Notes: generated by a model not told the origin, from the letters alone. A stretch of DNA of 64,000 nucleotides from Gammaproteobacteria bacterium (GCA_002730035.1 PBYU01000050.1:129678-193677), one strand, 5' to 3'. Positions 41,584-50,394 are shown, counted from the stretch's first letter. A program made the numbers and translations.

Positions 41584-42435
41584 ATGAAAGAGTTATCGAA
41601 TGTTAAATGCCATGGGGGCAATCAACTGCGTTGCACACATTTTTCCACAACACTGTTGTGTGAAATGAATTTTTCCCTATTCCTTCCCGAAGCACTGGCA
41701 ACCGGAGCTGAAATTAAATTGCCGGTTGTGTATTGGCTATCGGGCCTCACCTGTACGGATGAGAACTTCGTTCAGAAAGCTGGCGCGCAGCGCATCGCCT
41801 CGGAACTGGGACTGATACTTGTCGCCCCAGACACCAGCCCCCGCGGAGAAAGGGTACCGGATGATTCAGAAGGGGCATATGACTTCGGACTGGGTGCCGG
41901 CTTCTACGTAAATGCCACTCAGGAGCCCTGGAATAACAACTATCATATGTATGATTACATCACTCAGGAACTGCCGGAACTCATTAACAAACGCTTTCCT
42001 GTGGATGAAAACAAGCAGGGGATATTTGGTCACTCGATGGGTGGTCACGGCGCGATCTCCATTGCGCTTAAAAATCCTGAGAAGTTCAAATCGGTGTCAG
42101 CCTTCGCGCCAATCTGCTCCCCTAGTACCTGCCCCTGGGGAATAAAAGCCTTCAAGAATTACCTCGGTGATGATGTTGAGGAATGGAAACAGTACGATTC
42201 TGTCGAACTGGTAAAGCAAGCCACCCGCCCCATTCTAATATTAGTAGACCAGGGAACGGCGGACGAGTTTCTCAACGAGCAGCTAAAACCATCTCTGTTG
42301 GTGGAGGCTTGCAACCGGGTTGGCTATCCGCTTAACTATAATCAGCGTGAAGGCTTCGATCACAGCTACTTTTTTATCAGCAGTTTTATCGAGAACCACC
42401 TCAGGTTTCATCAGGGCATTCTTAGTATGGTATAG
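41584..42435 (+). CDS. fghA: S-formylglutathione hydrolase
   Basis: A 283-residue alpha/beta hydrolase of the esterase D family. 'PVVYWLSGLTCTDENFVQKA' is the strand/oxyanion region, 'APDTSPRGERVPDD' and 'GAGFYVNATQEPWNNNY' are diagnostic of S-formylglutathione hydrolases, the nucleophile lies in 'GHSMGGHGA', and the catalytic His in 'FDHSYFFISSFIENH'. It hydrolyses S-formylglutathione to formate and glutathione, the last step of glutathione-dependent formaldehyde oxidation. No GSH-dependent formaldehyde dehydrogenase gene is adjacent. It follows the SRAP gene by 19 bases. Confidence 0.92.
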   Translation: MKELSNVKCHGGNQLRCTHFSTTLLCEMNFSLFLPEALATGAEIKLPVVYWLSGLTCTDENFVQKAGAQRIASELGLILVAPDTSPRGERVPDDSEGAYDFGLGAGFYVNATQEPWNNNYHMYDYITQELPELINKRFPVDENKQGIFGHSMGGHGAISIALKNPEKFKSVSAFAPICSPSTCPWGIKAFKNYLGDDVEEWKQYDSVELVKQATRPILILVDQGTADEFLNEQLKPSLLVEACNRVGYPLNYNQREGFDHSYFFISSFIENHLRFHQGILSMV

Positions 42436-42445
42436 CACCGCCTAA

Positions 42446-43867
42446 CTACGCCGCGATCCAAATCAGTACCCCACACAGTAATGTGATGAGCTGACTAACA
42501 CGATCGCTAATTGCAAACAGCACCGGGTCTTCATCCAGTCTACCAGCCCGGGCCCGCAGCCAGATACGCGCCAGCAAGCACAGCAGCAGTGGACAGATCA
42601 GCCAGAGCACTATTGGCGAGCCGTATAATCGGGTGGTGTCTTCGGCATTAATATAGAGTGCGAATACCAGTACCGCGATGCAACTCGATCCGCTGCCCAG
42701 CAGTGACAACAATGTCGTGTGCTCTGGACCGTAGGCACGCCCATTAACAACCGATTGCTCCGACTCTGCCAGATTCACCAGTTCTGTCACGCGTTTCACC
42801 ATCGCCAGTCCCAGAAACAGGAATAGAGAAAAAGCGATGAGAAAGTTGGTAGTGATTACCGAGATTGCAGCTGCACCCGCTACGATCCGCATCGTGTAGA
42901 GCACTGCCAGGGTGAAAACGTCGACTAGAAACAGCCGTTTCAAAAAGAAGCTGTATAAAGAAGTAAGCAGCCAGTAAGTAAATAATATCGCCAGAAACGT
43001 AGCTGGCAACAACAGAGCCACCGCGAATGCGACCAACAGTAGTCCAGGAACTGCCAGGAAACCTACCGCCAGTGGCAGTTCGCCAGAGGCGAAGGGGCGT
43101 TGACTCTTGCTGTGGTGCTGCCGATCGCTGTTCAGGTCCAGCATGTCATTGAGCAGATAGACACTGGAGGCACAGAGGCTGAAGCTGATGAATCCGATGC
43201 TGGCCAGCATCAGCAGCTCTATCTGATTTGCCTGGTGGGACAACACCAGAGGTACAAACACCAGCAGATTCTTAAGCCATTGATGAGGGCGCATGGCTTG
43301 CCAGAGTTTGTGCAAGATAGACGCCGCCGTATCGAAACGCAGGATGGTGTCATTGCCGAGTTGCTTCACCAGAGCGTCGTTGCAGTTGACCATGATGACC
43401 TGTTGCGCGGCAGCCCAGACGGGTAAATCGGCGCTGGAATTGCCAGCATAGGCAAAGCTGCCGGTGTTGAGTTCTTGAATGCGCTGCAATTTCGCAGCCG
43501 CCTTGAGATTCGTCTGCGCATCACTGCCGATTGCTGCATCGAATAGCTTTAGGTGATTTCCCAGCCTGGTCACTGATGCCTGATTCGAGCCTGAGATCAG
43601 GGTTATGGATCGTCCAGCATTCTTCTGTGCTACCAAATAGGCAAGAAATTCTTCATTCAGAGGCAGCCTCTCCACTGGCAGCTCGATGCGCTGCGCAAGT
43701 TGATGCTTTAGAAAGGCGCGGCCCTTCAGTAGCCAGAAAGGAATAAGTAACAGGTAGATGAGATTACGCTTCAGTAGTAGCAAGACGGACTCAAACATCA
43801 AGTCAGACTTGATCAGGGTGCCGTCGACATCGACAAACAACGGCAGGCTGGAATCTGAGTTCGACAC
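42446..43867 (-). CDS. HAD phosphatase-UbiA prenyltransferase fusion (decaprenyl-phosphate phosphoribosyltransferase-like)
   Basis: The likely start is GTG 43867, overlapping the SDR stop by one base (TAGTG). Residues 1-190 are a HAD phosphatase: 'PLFVDVDGTLIKSD' motif I, 'SITLISGSNQASV' motif II, and 'FAYAGNSSADLPVW' near motif IV. The rest is a UbiA membrane protein with about eight or nine helices, 'RPHQWLKNLLVFVPLVLSH' and the aspartate motif 'NDMLDLNSDRQHHSKSQRPF'. This is the layout of Rv3806c-like phosphoribosyltransferases plus the phosphatase needed to make polyprenylphosphoryl-ribose. It is the last gene in a GtrA-DprE1-DprE2-UbiA order, which supports the assignment. Confidence 0.82.
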   Translation of the reverse strand: MSNSDSSLPLFVDVDGTLIKSDLMFESVLLLLKRNLIYLLLIPFWLLKGRAFLKHQLAQRIELPVERLPLNEEFLAYLVAQKNAGRSITLISGSNQASVTRLGNHLKLFDAAIGSDAQTNLKAAAKLQRIQELNTGSFAYAGNSSADLPVWAAAQQVIMVNCNDALVKQLGNDTILRFDTAASILHKLWQAMRPHQWLKNLLVFVPLVLSHQANQIELLMLASIGFISFSLCASSVYLLNDMLDLNSDRQHHSKSQRPFASGELPLAVGFLAVPGLLLVAFAVALLLPATFLAILFTYWLLTSLYSFFLKRLFLVDVFTLAVLYTMRIVAGAAAISVITTNFLIAFSLFLFLGLAMVKRVTELVNLAESEQSVVNGRAYGPEHTTLLSLLGSGSSCIAVLVFALYINAEDTTRLYGSPIVLWLICPLLLCLLARIWLRARAGRLDEDPVLFAISDRVSQLITLLCGVLIWIAA

Positions 43868-44601
43868 TAAAACTTGAGTCGTTTGAAAACAAATTCGGGG
43901 ATAGAACAGACTGTAGCCATGATAATTCGCCAGTAGCCCGGCGTGTACACGGTGTGGCGTTTGCGTTCGATACTGGTCACAATCTTTTTCGCGACGATCT
44001 CTGGAGTTGACCACAGCAGTCCCTTCTCGAGGTGGGCAGTCATCGGTGAATCCACAAGCCCTGGTCGGATGTCTATCACGTGAACGTTATGTGGATGCAG
44101 TTTGCCGCGTAAGCCCTGTAGATAAGTCGATACCATCGACTTGGCAGCACCGTACACGAAGTTAGGTTGTCGACCTCTGTCTCCAGCTACCGAAGTAATC
44201 ACCGCCAGAGTTCCATGTTGTTGTGCCTTGAGTTTCTGCGCGAGCAGGATCAGCAGGGAGATGACGCTGAGACCGTTCACGGCGATTTGCTGTTCTGCCG
44301 TCTTATAGTCAATCTCGCAGGCATCTTGATCCGGCAGCGAGCCATGACAGATTAGCGCAACATCGATTGATTCCAGAAATTTTATGGCCTGCTCTATTGC
44401 GCCCGCATGCTTTTTCTGATGGGTGAGATCGAGCACGAGATGACCGACTGATCCGGCGCCGCGCACGGTCAAATCCTGTACCAACTCGTTCAGACCTGCT
44501 TCGTTGCGCCCAATTAGAAACAGCTCCGCCTCACGGTCGGCGTATAACCTTGCGGTGGCTCTGGCGATTGCAGAAGTGGCTCCAATTATCAGTATCTTCA
44601 T
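43867..44601 (-). CDS. Short-chain dehydrogenase, DprE2-like
   Basis: Start at ATG 44601 ('MKILIIGATSAIARATARLY'); the longer frame overlaps the oxidase gene. The SDR nucleotide motif GATSAIAR is of the DprE2 type rather than TGxxxGxG. 'GRNEAGLNELVQDL', 'VALICHGSLPDQ', 'AVITSVAGDRGRQPNFVYGA' and 'AKSMVSTYLQGLRGKL' carry the catalytic Ser-Tyr-Lys. In mycobacteria DprE2 reduces decaprenylphosphoryl-2-keto-ribose to the arabinose form. The adjacent DprE1-like oxidase argues for the same reaction here. Confidence 0.85.
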   Translation of the reverse strand: MKILIIGATSAIARATARLYADREAELFLIGRNEAGLNELVQDLTVRGAGSVGHLVLDLTHQKKHAGAIEQAIKFLESIDVALICHGSLPDQDACEIDYKTAEQQIAVNGLSVISLLILLAQKLKAQQHGTLAVITSVAGDRGRQPNFVYGAAKSMVSTYLQGLRGKLHPHNVHVIDIRPGLVDSPMTAHLEKGLLWSTPEIVAKKIVTSIERKRHTVYTPGYWRIIMATVCSIPEFVFKRLKF

Positions 44602-44618
44602 AGTGATCGCAGCGGCTT

Positions 44619-45932
44619 TTATCCCGTTAAGCCAATTCGGTCGGATTGATGTGAGGCGAATATATTGTCTGGGTCGAGTCGGTGTTTCACGGCCAGAAAC
44701 TTTTTCCAATTAGGATATCCCGCCTTGAATACTGCTTCGCTCATGCGTGCATCCTTGGCCAGGTAGTGACGCCCCCCCTTGTCGATGACAATCTGGTCCA
44801 GCTCATCCAATAGTGGCAAAATCTGTTTCTCCCACTTGAAGTCCAGAGTCAGTGTATAGCCACCCATGGGGAAAGACAGCAGGTTTTTATTGGCTTTACC
44901 GAACTTCTTTAATACCGCCAGGAATGAGCCTTTTCCCGCAGCGGATACTTTCTGCAAAATTTCCCGCATGCCTTCCAGTGCGGCCTCCTGAGGGAGTACG
45001 AACTGGTATTGTAGAAAGCCTTTCGATCCGTACAGCCGGTTCCAGTTGCCAATATTGTCCAACGGGAAGAAGTAGGCATCGTAGTTAACGGTGGATTTTT
45101 CTTTGCCGCGTTTTCGCAAAGAGTATAGCGTGCTGTTGAAGATACTCATCGTAAACTTGTTGAGTAGGAACCCTGGTGTACTAAAGGGAATGGATGGACC
45201 ACGCCGTGCTTTGTATTGTAACTCTCCATCCACTGCATGCTCCCCTAGGTGCAGCACGGAACGACCCAGTGTCGTTCCGCTGGCAAGGCAATCCAGCCAG
45301 GCTACTGAGTATTTGCATTCAGTGTGTTCTTCTATGAGTTCGAAACAGTGCTCAATATTATCAGCCTGAAGTGACTGCCTATTAATAAGGACACTTGATA
45401 CCTTATCGAAATTCAAAGTGGCATCCAGAATCACTCCGGTTAATCCCATGCCGCCACAGGTAGCATAAAACGCTTCGCTATTCTGCTTCCGATTACAGAC
45501 CAGTACCTCGCCAGAGGCTGTCGCCAACGACAACTCGATTATGTGATCGCAAAAAGACCCATCGAGATGGTGATTCTTGCCGTGCACATCGGCGGCAATG
45601 GCACCACCGACAGAGACCCACTTGGTGCCGGGCAGGACCGGCAGAAACCATCCCCGTGGAACGGCGATCTTCAGGATGGAATCCAGCGTCACACCGGCCC
45701 CACAACGGATGCGGCTGTTGTCTTCGTCCAGGGCGATGAAGTTGTCCAGGAAGCGGCTGCTTAGTACCCGGTTTGCCAGGGCGCTATCGCCGTAGCTCTT
45801 ACCTGCGCCCCGCGCGATGAGGGAAGCCTGCTTCTTTTTTGCGCCAAGTAGCGCTTGTAGCGAATCGGCATTGATGGGTTCCACGACTTCCGCATCGACT
45901 ACCGGGAAACGCCCCCAACCATGAAGTTGCAT
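44619..45932 (-). CDS. FAD-linked oxidase, DprE1-like (polyprenylphosphoryl-ribose 2'-oxidase)
   Basis: 437 residues of the vanillyl-alcohol-oxidase fold. The FAD domain shows 'LIARGAGKSYGDSALANR', 'LPVLPGTKWVSVGGAIAADV', 'HGKNHHLDGSFCDHIIEL' and 'FYATCGGMGLTGVI', all close to DprE1. The C-terminus has 'GGRHYLAKDARMSEAVFKAG' and 'HRLDPDNIFASHQSDRIG'. DprE1 oxidises the 2'-hydroxyl of decaprenylphosphoryl-ribose. Its ATG follows the GtrA stop directly, and DprE2 begins 17 bases after its end. The overall gene set is what P. aeruginosa and rhizobia use to make D-arabinofuranosyl donors. Confidence 0.85.
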   Translation of the reverse strand: MQLHGWGRFPVVDAEVVEPINADSLQALLGAKKKQASLIARGAGKSYGDSALANRVLSSRFLDNFIALDEDNSRIRCGAGVTLDSILKIAVPRGWFLPVLPGTKWVSVGGAIAADVHGKNHHLDGSFCDHIIELSLATASGEVLVCNRKQNSEAFYATCGGMGLTGVILDATLNFDKVSSVLINRQSLQADNIEHCFELIEEHTECKYSVAWLDCLASGTTLGRSVLHLGEHAVDGELQYKARRGPSIPFSTPGFLLNKFTMSIFNSTLYSLRKRGKEKSTVNYDAYFFPLDNIGNWNRLYGSKGFLQYQFVLPQEAALEGMREILQKVSAAGKGSFLAVLKKFGKANKNLLSFPMGGYTLTLDFKWEKQILPLLDELDQIVIDKGGRHYLAKDARMSEAVFKAGYPNWKKFLAVKHRLDPDNIFASHQSDRIGLTG

Positions 45933-46343
45933 CTACTGATCCTGGGCTTGAAAAACGAAGTGTTTATCGAGGTGATACTTTACACCATATCCGATGGACA
46001 GTCCGATGATGGCACCCAGGTAGCGCGCCGACTTGGTTGCAAAGAAGAACTCGAAACTCAGTTCGAAGCTCCAGAACACCACGGTGGTCAATACGCCGGT
46101 TAGTCCGTAGCTGAGAAATTTCTTGAAGTCCTGCCGAGGTGAGTTGCTTTGAAAGTCGAAGATGTAGTGTTTGTCTAACAGATATTTACTGATCCAGCCG
46201 GCGAGTGTGCCGGCAAGCATCGCCACTACGATGGCGTAGCTGTCAGCATAGAGCCGGATCAAAATTTCCTGGGCCAGCAGGTTCGCCAGAGTGGCCAGTA
46301 CGGCGAAGCCACTGTATTTGAGTGCCAGATGTACAATAGTCAT
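45933..46343 (-). CDS. GtrA-like membrane protein
   Basis: 136 residues with four membrane helices and the family motifs 'KYSGFAVLATLANLLAQEIL', 'GWISKYLLDKHYIFDF', 'KFLSYGLTGVLTTVVFWSFE' and 'GYGVKYHLDKHFVFQ'. GtrA proteins are thought to flip or move polyprenyl-phosphate-linked sugars; the mycobacterial homolog Rv3789 is linked to decaprenylphosphoryl-arabinose and arabinogalactan. It is the first gene of this operon, with TAG touching the ATG of the oxidase gene. Confidence 0.87.
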   Translation of the reverse strand: MTIVHLALKYSGFAVLATLANLLAQEILIRLYADSYAIVVAMLAGTLAGWISKYLLDKHYIFDFQSNSPRQDFKKFLSYGLTGVLTTVVFWSFELSFEFFFATKSARYLGAIIGLSIGYGVKYHLDKHFVFQAQDQ

Positions 46344-46402
46344 CGTACCAACTTATCGGCAATCCGGAAGAGTCTATGATGCCCGGCAGCCTGCACTGGC
46401 GT

Positions 46403-46408
46403 TATAAT
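46403..46408 (+). promoter_or_regulatory. Candidate -10 element upstream of the inositol monophosphatase gene
   Basis: A perfect TATAAT lies 30 bases upstream of the ATG at 46439 in the short divergent gap. No convincing -35 is present at 17 bases (TGCCCG), so the promoter may be an extended or activated type. Confidence 0.35.
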
Positions 46409-46438
46409 CTCTACTCATTTGTTGCTTCAATATCAGCC

Positions 46439-47239
46439 ATGAAAGAGTTTAAGCAGTTTGCCATCAACCTTGCCCGTGAAGCGGGCGAGCTTATCGTACT
46501 GGAACGAGACGGTTCCAATCTTGGCCGTGAGTTCAAGGATGGCAATGAAATGGTGACGAAAGCAGACCTCAAGGCTGATCGGCTGATCCGCAAAGCCATA
46601 ACAGAAAGCTTTACCGATCATCTACTTATCTCCGAGGAATCATCGCCGGATCTGGGCAGGATCGAAGATCTGGAGCAACCCCTGTGGATCGTCGATCCCA
46701 TCGACGGTACGGTGAATTACGCCCATGGACATGAGCACTCGGCAGTCTCTATCGCCTTCGTGGAGAACGGACAGGTGCAGATTGGCGTAGTCTTCAATCC
46801 CTTCACCGAGGAGCTGTTTGTTGCCGAGAAGGGGGGCGGTGCATTTCTGAATCAGCAACCGATTCAGGTGGCCCAGGAAACCGATTTATCCAGAGCCATT
46901 ATTGCTACCGGATTCCCCTACGAGAAATCGGCTATTGCCGACATGATAAAACGCATCGATGTGATACTGCACCACTGCGCCGATATCCGCCGCATCGGCT
47001 CTGCCGCGCTGGACATCTGCTGGCTCGCCTGTGGTCGTCTGGACGGCTATTACGAGAGCCTCAGCGTGTGGGACTTCGCTGCTGCCCGGTTGATAGCTCT
47101 TGAAGCTGGCGCCGAGTGTGGACATTTCAGCCCGCTCCCTGAGGGTGCTGATCCCCAGTTCTACGACCGGGATATTCTCATGGCCAATGCCGCCCTATAC
47201 CCAAAACTGCATGCCTTGTTGCAGCTGATCGATAGTTAA
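46439..47239 (+). CDS. Inositol monophosphatase family protein
   Basis: 266 residues from ATG 46439 ('MKEFKQFAINLAREAGELIV'). The family metal sites are visible: 'LLISEESS' (Glu), 'LWIVDPIDGTVNYAHGHEHS' (DPxDGTxNF-type motif) and 'VWDFAAARLIALEAGAECG' (WDxAA(A/G)). These Mg2+-dependent enzymes dephosphorylate inositol-1-phosphate or related sugar phosphates, and the bacterial version SuhB also works with ribosomes and antitermination. It is divergent from the GtrA operon, and no inositol genes are near, so the substrate is uncertain. Confidence 0.88.
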   Translation: MKEFKQFAINLAREAGELIVLERDGSNLGREFKDGNEMVTKADLKADRLIRKAITESFTDHLLISEESSPDLGRIEDLEQPLWIVDPIDGTVNYAHGHEHSAVSIAFVENGQVQIGVVFNPFTEELFVAEKGGGAFLNQQPIQVAQETDLSRAIIATGFPYEKSAIADMIKRIDVILHHCADIRRIGSAALDICWLACGRLDGYYESLSVWDFAAARLIALEAGAECGHFSPLPEGADPQFYDRDILMANAALYPKLHALLQLIDS

Positions 47240-47300
47240 AATCTGAAAGAAAATTATTGAGTTAAGCAATGCATTCTGTGCGGTGGGTCGGTTCTATGTG

Positions 47301-47375
47301 TTGACTGGAAAGCGCTTAACTCGTAGTCTTGCCGGTTAACAATAAGAATTATGGTGAGCTATCCAATTGGGTAGC
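47301..47375 (+). promoter_or_regulatory. Candidate promoter and palindrome upstream of the redoxin-cytochrome-copper gene
   Basis: TTGACT (47301-47306) and TAGTCT (47324-47329) are 17 bases apart and could be the -35/-10 pair. Downstream, GCTATCCAATTGGGTAGC (47358-47375) is an 18-base palindrome with one mismatched pair. A stem-loop, GCCAGC-CTCG-GCTGGC (47422-47437), sits in the leader just before the ribosome binding site. The set could form a regulated leader; this is by pattern only. Confidence 0.3.
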
Positions 47376-47469
47376 TACGATTGACTGTCAGGTCAGGGAA
47401 TACGTGGCTTGATAGGAGATCGCCAGCCTCGGCTGGCACTGATTAACCCTGAGACTTGAGGAGATTCCC

Positions 47470-49167
47470 GTGAGAAGAGTAAGCTTTTTTTGTATTTATA
47501 TGCTGTTGATTCCTGCCTTGAGCAGTGCGCAGGAAAGAGTGGGCGATTTTTCGCTGCTTGACCAGGACGGTTACCACCATAGCATGAGCTGGTATGACGA
47601 TCATGGAGCGATCGCCTTGCTGGTACAGGCAAACGGTAGCGCCGCCACCGCCGCTGCCCTGCCCGCCTTCGCTGCACTGAAGTCGAAATATGACGCGCGC
47701 AGCATTGAGTTCTTGATGATCAACCCGATGGGTAACCGTAACCGCGAAGCGGTACAGGCCCAGGTCGCCGAGTACAGCGTCGATATTCCGGTGCTGATGG
47801 ATGATGCCCGTGTGATTTCCGAGTCTCTCGGCATAGCGCAGACTGGCGAAGTCCTGATCTACGACCCCAAATCCTTTACCGTTGAGTACCGCGGTACGGT
47901 TGCTGGTGCTGAACAGGCTATCGATGAGATTCTGACCGGCGATGACATAAGCAATCCGTCAGTTGCCGTTTCCGGGGAAGCCGTTGCCTATGCAGCGCAA
48001 GCTGCTGTTTCCTACTCCAGGGACGTCGCTCCGGTATTGGCTGAGCAATGTGCCAGCTGTCACCGTGAAGGCGGAGTTGCACCATTCGCGATGGACGGCC
48101 ACTCCATAGTGCAAGGTTGGTCCCCAATGATTCGTGAAGTGTTGATGACCAAACGTATGCCACCAGGGCAGATCGATGGTCACATCGGCGAATTCATCAA
48201 CGATCGGCTCATTGACGATCAAGATGTGCGCAACATCATCGCCTGGGTCGAAGCAGGAGCTACCAAAGATGATGGCAATGACCCGCTCGCCGAATTGACC
48301 TGGTCAGAAACCAAGTGGGCTTTTGGTGAGCCTGATATGATTCTCGATATTCCAGCCACGACCGTGCCCGCTACTGGCAATGGTGTGTTCGTCAACGTCG
48401 AAGTGACGTTCGACATGCCGGAAGATCGCTGGTTGCGCGGCAGTCAGATAGTTGCCGGCGACCGAACTGTGTTGCACCACACGGTGAGCCGTCTCGATTT
48501 TCCCGAGGAGATTGGCAAGAGCCGTGGGGGTTTCTTGGGTGGTGGCGCTGTAGACAAGGCCGGCATTACTGCCTATGTCCCGGGTGGAACTCCACGCATG
48601 TTACCAGCGGACACTGGCGGCCTGTTGAAAGCCGGCTCATTGCTGACACTGAATATGCACTACACCCCGAATGGGCGCGAGACTGTAGATAACAGTCAGC
48701 TCGGCGTGTGGTTCTATCCGGAAGGCGAAGTGCCGAAGGAAAGAATGTCAGGACAGTGTGCCTGCATCTTCCCGAACAACTGGACCACGATTGAGCCAAA
48801 CAATCCTGATTTCCAGCAGACTTCTACCATCACCATTCCGCAAGACGCAAATATCTACAGCTACCTGCCGCACATGCATTTCCGCGGTAAGTACATGCGT
48901 TTCTATGCGGACTACCCCGATGGTTCCAGCGAAGAGCTGATCAACATCGCCAAGTACAACTACAACTGGCAGCTTAGCTATACCTACGCAGAGCCTAAGT
49001 TTGTTCCTGCCGGAACAAAAATCACGGCGCTAGCAGCCTGGGATAACTCAGCGCAAAACCCGGCTAATCCGAATCCAGATCGCGCAGTGGATTGGGGTAA
49101 CGAGAGTTGGGATGAGATGATGTTTGGTGCCATGCAGTACAAGTATACGGACCAGGGATCTGATTAG
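47470..49167 (+). CDS. Exported redoxin-cytochrome c-copper monooxygenase-like protein
   Basis: GTG start with GAGGAG eight bases upstream and a signal peptide ('FCIYMLLIPALSSAQ'). Domains in order: a thioredoxin-like redoxin (about 20-155) whose CxxC position reads 'QANGSAATAA', so it lacks the redox cysteines; a c-type haem site CASCH (Cys194, Cys197, His198); and a copper type II, PHM/DBH-like tandem sandwich (about 270-560) with 'VLHHTVSRLDFP', 'TLNMHYTPNGRET', 'YLPHMHFRGKYMRFY' and 'AAWDNSAQNPANPNPD'. Such three-part proteins are widespread and uncharacterised. Copper-dependent hydroxylation with haem electron transfer is a reasonable inference. A terminator follows. Confidence 0.85.
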   Translation: MRRVSFFCIYMLLIPALSSAQERVGDFSLLDQDGYHHSMSWYDDHGAIALLVQANGSAATAAALPAFAALKSKYDARSIEFLMINPMGNRNREAVQAQVAEYSVDIPVLMDDARVISESLGIAQTGEVLIYDPKSFTVEYRGTVAGAEQAIDEILTGDDISNPSVAVSGEAVAYAAQAAVSYSRDVAPVLAEQCASCHREGGVAPFAMDGHSIVQGWSPMIREVLMTKRMPPGQIDGHIGEFINDRLIDDQDVRNIIAWVEAGATKDDGNDPLAELTWSETKWAFGEPDMILDIPATTVPATGNGVFVNVEVTFDMPEDRWLRGSQIVAGDRTVLHHTVSRLDFPEEIGKSRGGFLGGGAVDKAGITAYVPGGTPRMLPADTGGLLKAGSLLTLNMHYTPNGRETVDNSQLGVWFYPEGEVPKERMSGQCACIFPNNWTTIEPNNPDFQQTSTITIPQDANIYSYLPHMHFRGKYMRFYADYPDGSSEELINIAKYNYNWQLSYTYAEPKFVPAGTKITALAAWDNSAQNPANPNPDRAVDWGNESWDEMMFGAMQYKYTDQGSD

Positions 49168-49189
49168 AGCATAGCGCTTTTATCCGATT

Positions 49190-49222
49190 AAAAAGCCCGG
49201 CCACAGCGCCGGGCTTTTTTTT
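49190..49222 (+). terminator. Rho-independent terminator after the redoxin-cytochrome-copper gene
   Basis: AGCCCGGC (49194-49201) pairs perfectly with GCCGGGCT (49208-49215) across a six-base loop, with an A run before it and eight T residues through 49222. It lies 23 bases after the TAG of the gene. This is the cleanest terminator in the window. Confidence 0.9.
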
Positions 49223-49347
49223 ATTCGAATCGAAGCAAGACCTGACCTCGAAGTTACTGCTGAAATAGGTTGCAATAGGCAACGCAGCGCATAAGAATCA
49301 GGCCACACGGGCACTCTCCTCCACTTCGCACTCCCTATAGGCTTGAT

Positions 49348-49704
49348 ATGAGCGGTAACAACAAAATTAGCTACGTCGAATTCGCGGCATCAGACATCGA
49401 AGCGACTAAACAATTCTTCTCTGCAGTATTCGGTTGGGATTTCGTCGATTACGGACCGGACTACACCGCATTTTCTGACCAGGGAGTGGACGGTGGATTC
49501 TATCGCTCTGAGCTGGTCTCGAGTTATACAAGCAGTGGTGCATTAGTCATTCTTTACACGGATGCGCTTGAAGCAGTGCAGTCGAAGGTAAAGGATGCCG
49601 GCGGCACCATCACAAGCCAGATTTTCTCTTTTCCTGGCGGTCGACGCTTCCATTTCACCGAGCCGAGCGGCAATGAATTGGCAGTATGGCCGGATGTGAC
49701 GTAA
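49348..49704 (+). CDS. VOC superfamily protein
   Basis: The 118-residue protein has one VOC module: 'ISYVEFAASDIEATKQFFSA', 'VFGWDFVDYGPDYTAF', 'VDGGFYRSELV' and 'GGTITSQIFSFPGGRRFHFT' then 'EPSGNELAVWPD'. The last Glu in 'EPSGNELAVW' is the usual metal ligand of this group. It resembles the VOC family often annotated as glyoxalase or bleomycin-resistance-like. The gene is single, downstream of the terminator, and has its own promoter region that I could not define. Confidence 0.87.
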   Translation: MSGNNKISYVEFAASDIEATKQFFSAVFGWDFVDYGPDYTAFSDQGVDGGFYRSELVSSYTSSGALVILYTDALEAVQSKVKDAGGTITSQIFSFPGGRRFHFTEPSGNELAVWPDVT

Positions 49705-49708
49705 GGCT

Positions 49709-49726
49709 CAGGTCTTGAATCTTGAA
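49709..49726 (+). repeat. 18-bp inverted repeat, left copy (REP-like)
   Basis: CAGGTCTTGAATCTTGAA is the exact reverse complement of the right copy at 50395-50412. The two flank the small lipoprotein gene. Related shorter phrases TTTCAAGACCTGATCCC (49762-49778) and CTCAAGACCTGACTCC (50376-50391) lie between them. This type of phrase is common beside REP-associated elements. No transposase is present. Confidence 0.8.
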
Positions 49727-49911
49727 TGGAGTAGAGGATCTTGAATAGTTTGGGAGTCAAATTTCAAGACCTGATCCCAAGCCAAAGTTCTTGAAATCCT
49801 ATTAGGTCGCTACGCTGTATCATTATTAAGTTGACTTTCGCCCCCTCGCTTCTAGAATGAGGATTCCATCACTTGTATGACTCTCGACCTGCTTAAGGTA
49901 AGGAGCATCAA

Positions 49912-50373
49912 GTGCTAGCTCTCATCCAATACAATTACAGATCAATAATTCTAATACTGCCGCTCGCTTTTACTGCTTGTCTAAATCAGGTTGAAGTGAC
50001 CTTTTTGTCCGAGCCTGAGGGGGCGACAATTACAGAAATCACTTCGGGTATTGAAATAGGTATTGCTCCAACAAGCAAATCCTATGACCTTGATGTGCTA
50101 AGCCCGGTTGATCCTCAGGGGTGTTACTCGCTGATCGGGATTGAAGGTCAATGGATTAGCGGTGCGACCAGTCGCGTGCAAGAATTAAAACTGTGCGGCG
50201 ATGTCACTAAAAATTACTACCTCACCTTGGAGAGGCCTACTGAGCACCCAGACTTAGATAAAGACGTACAGCAAGCCAGATCGCTGCGGGCATCTCGCGA
50301 GCGATTACGTCGTGAAAATTCAGGCCAGGCTTCGTTTCAGGTAAATCCGTTTCCTAACAACAACAGGAATTGA
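49912..50373 (+). CDS. Putative lipoprotein with PEGA-like segment
   Basis: GTG start with AAGGAG eight bases upstream. The N-terminus 'SIILILPLAFTACLNQ' ends in a lipobox, so acylation at the Cys is likely. The mature start 'VEVTFLSEPEGATIT' is of the PEGA type, a small beta-sandwich found at cell surfaces. The C-terminal third is charged ('DVQQARSLRASRERLRRENS') and Asn-rich at the end. Two further cysteines could form a disulfide. The gene is enclosed by the 18-bp inverted repeats and may have been gained with them. Confidence 0.6.
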   Translation: MLALIQYNYRSIILILPLAFTACLNQVEVTFLSEPEGATITEITSGIEIGIAPTSKSYDLDVLSPVDPQGCYSLIGIEGQWISGATSRVQELKLCGDVTKNYYLTLERPTEHPDLDKDVQQARSLRASRERLRRENSGQASFQVNPFPNNNRN

Positions 50374-50394
50374 TGCTCAAGACCTGACTCCTAC

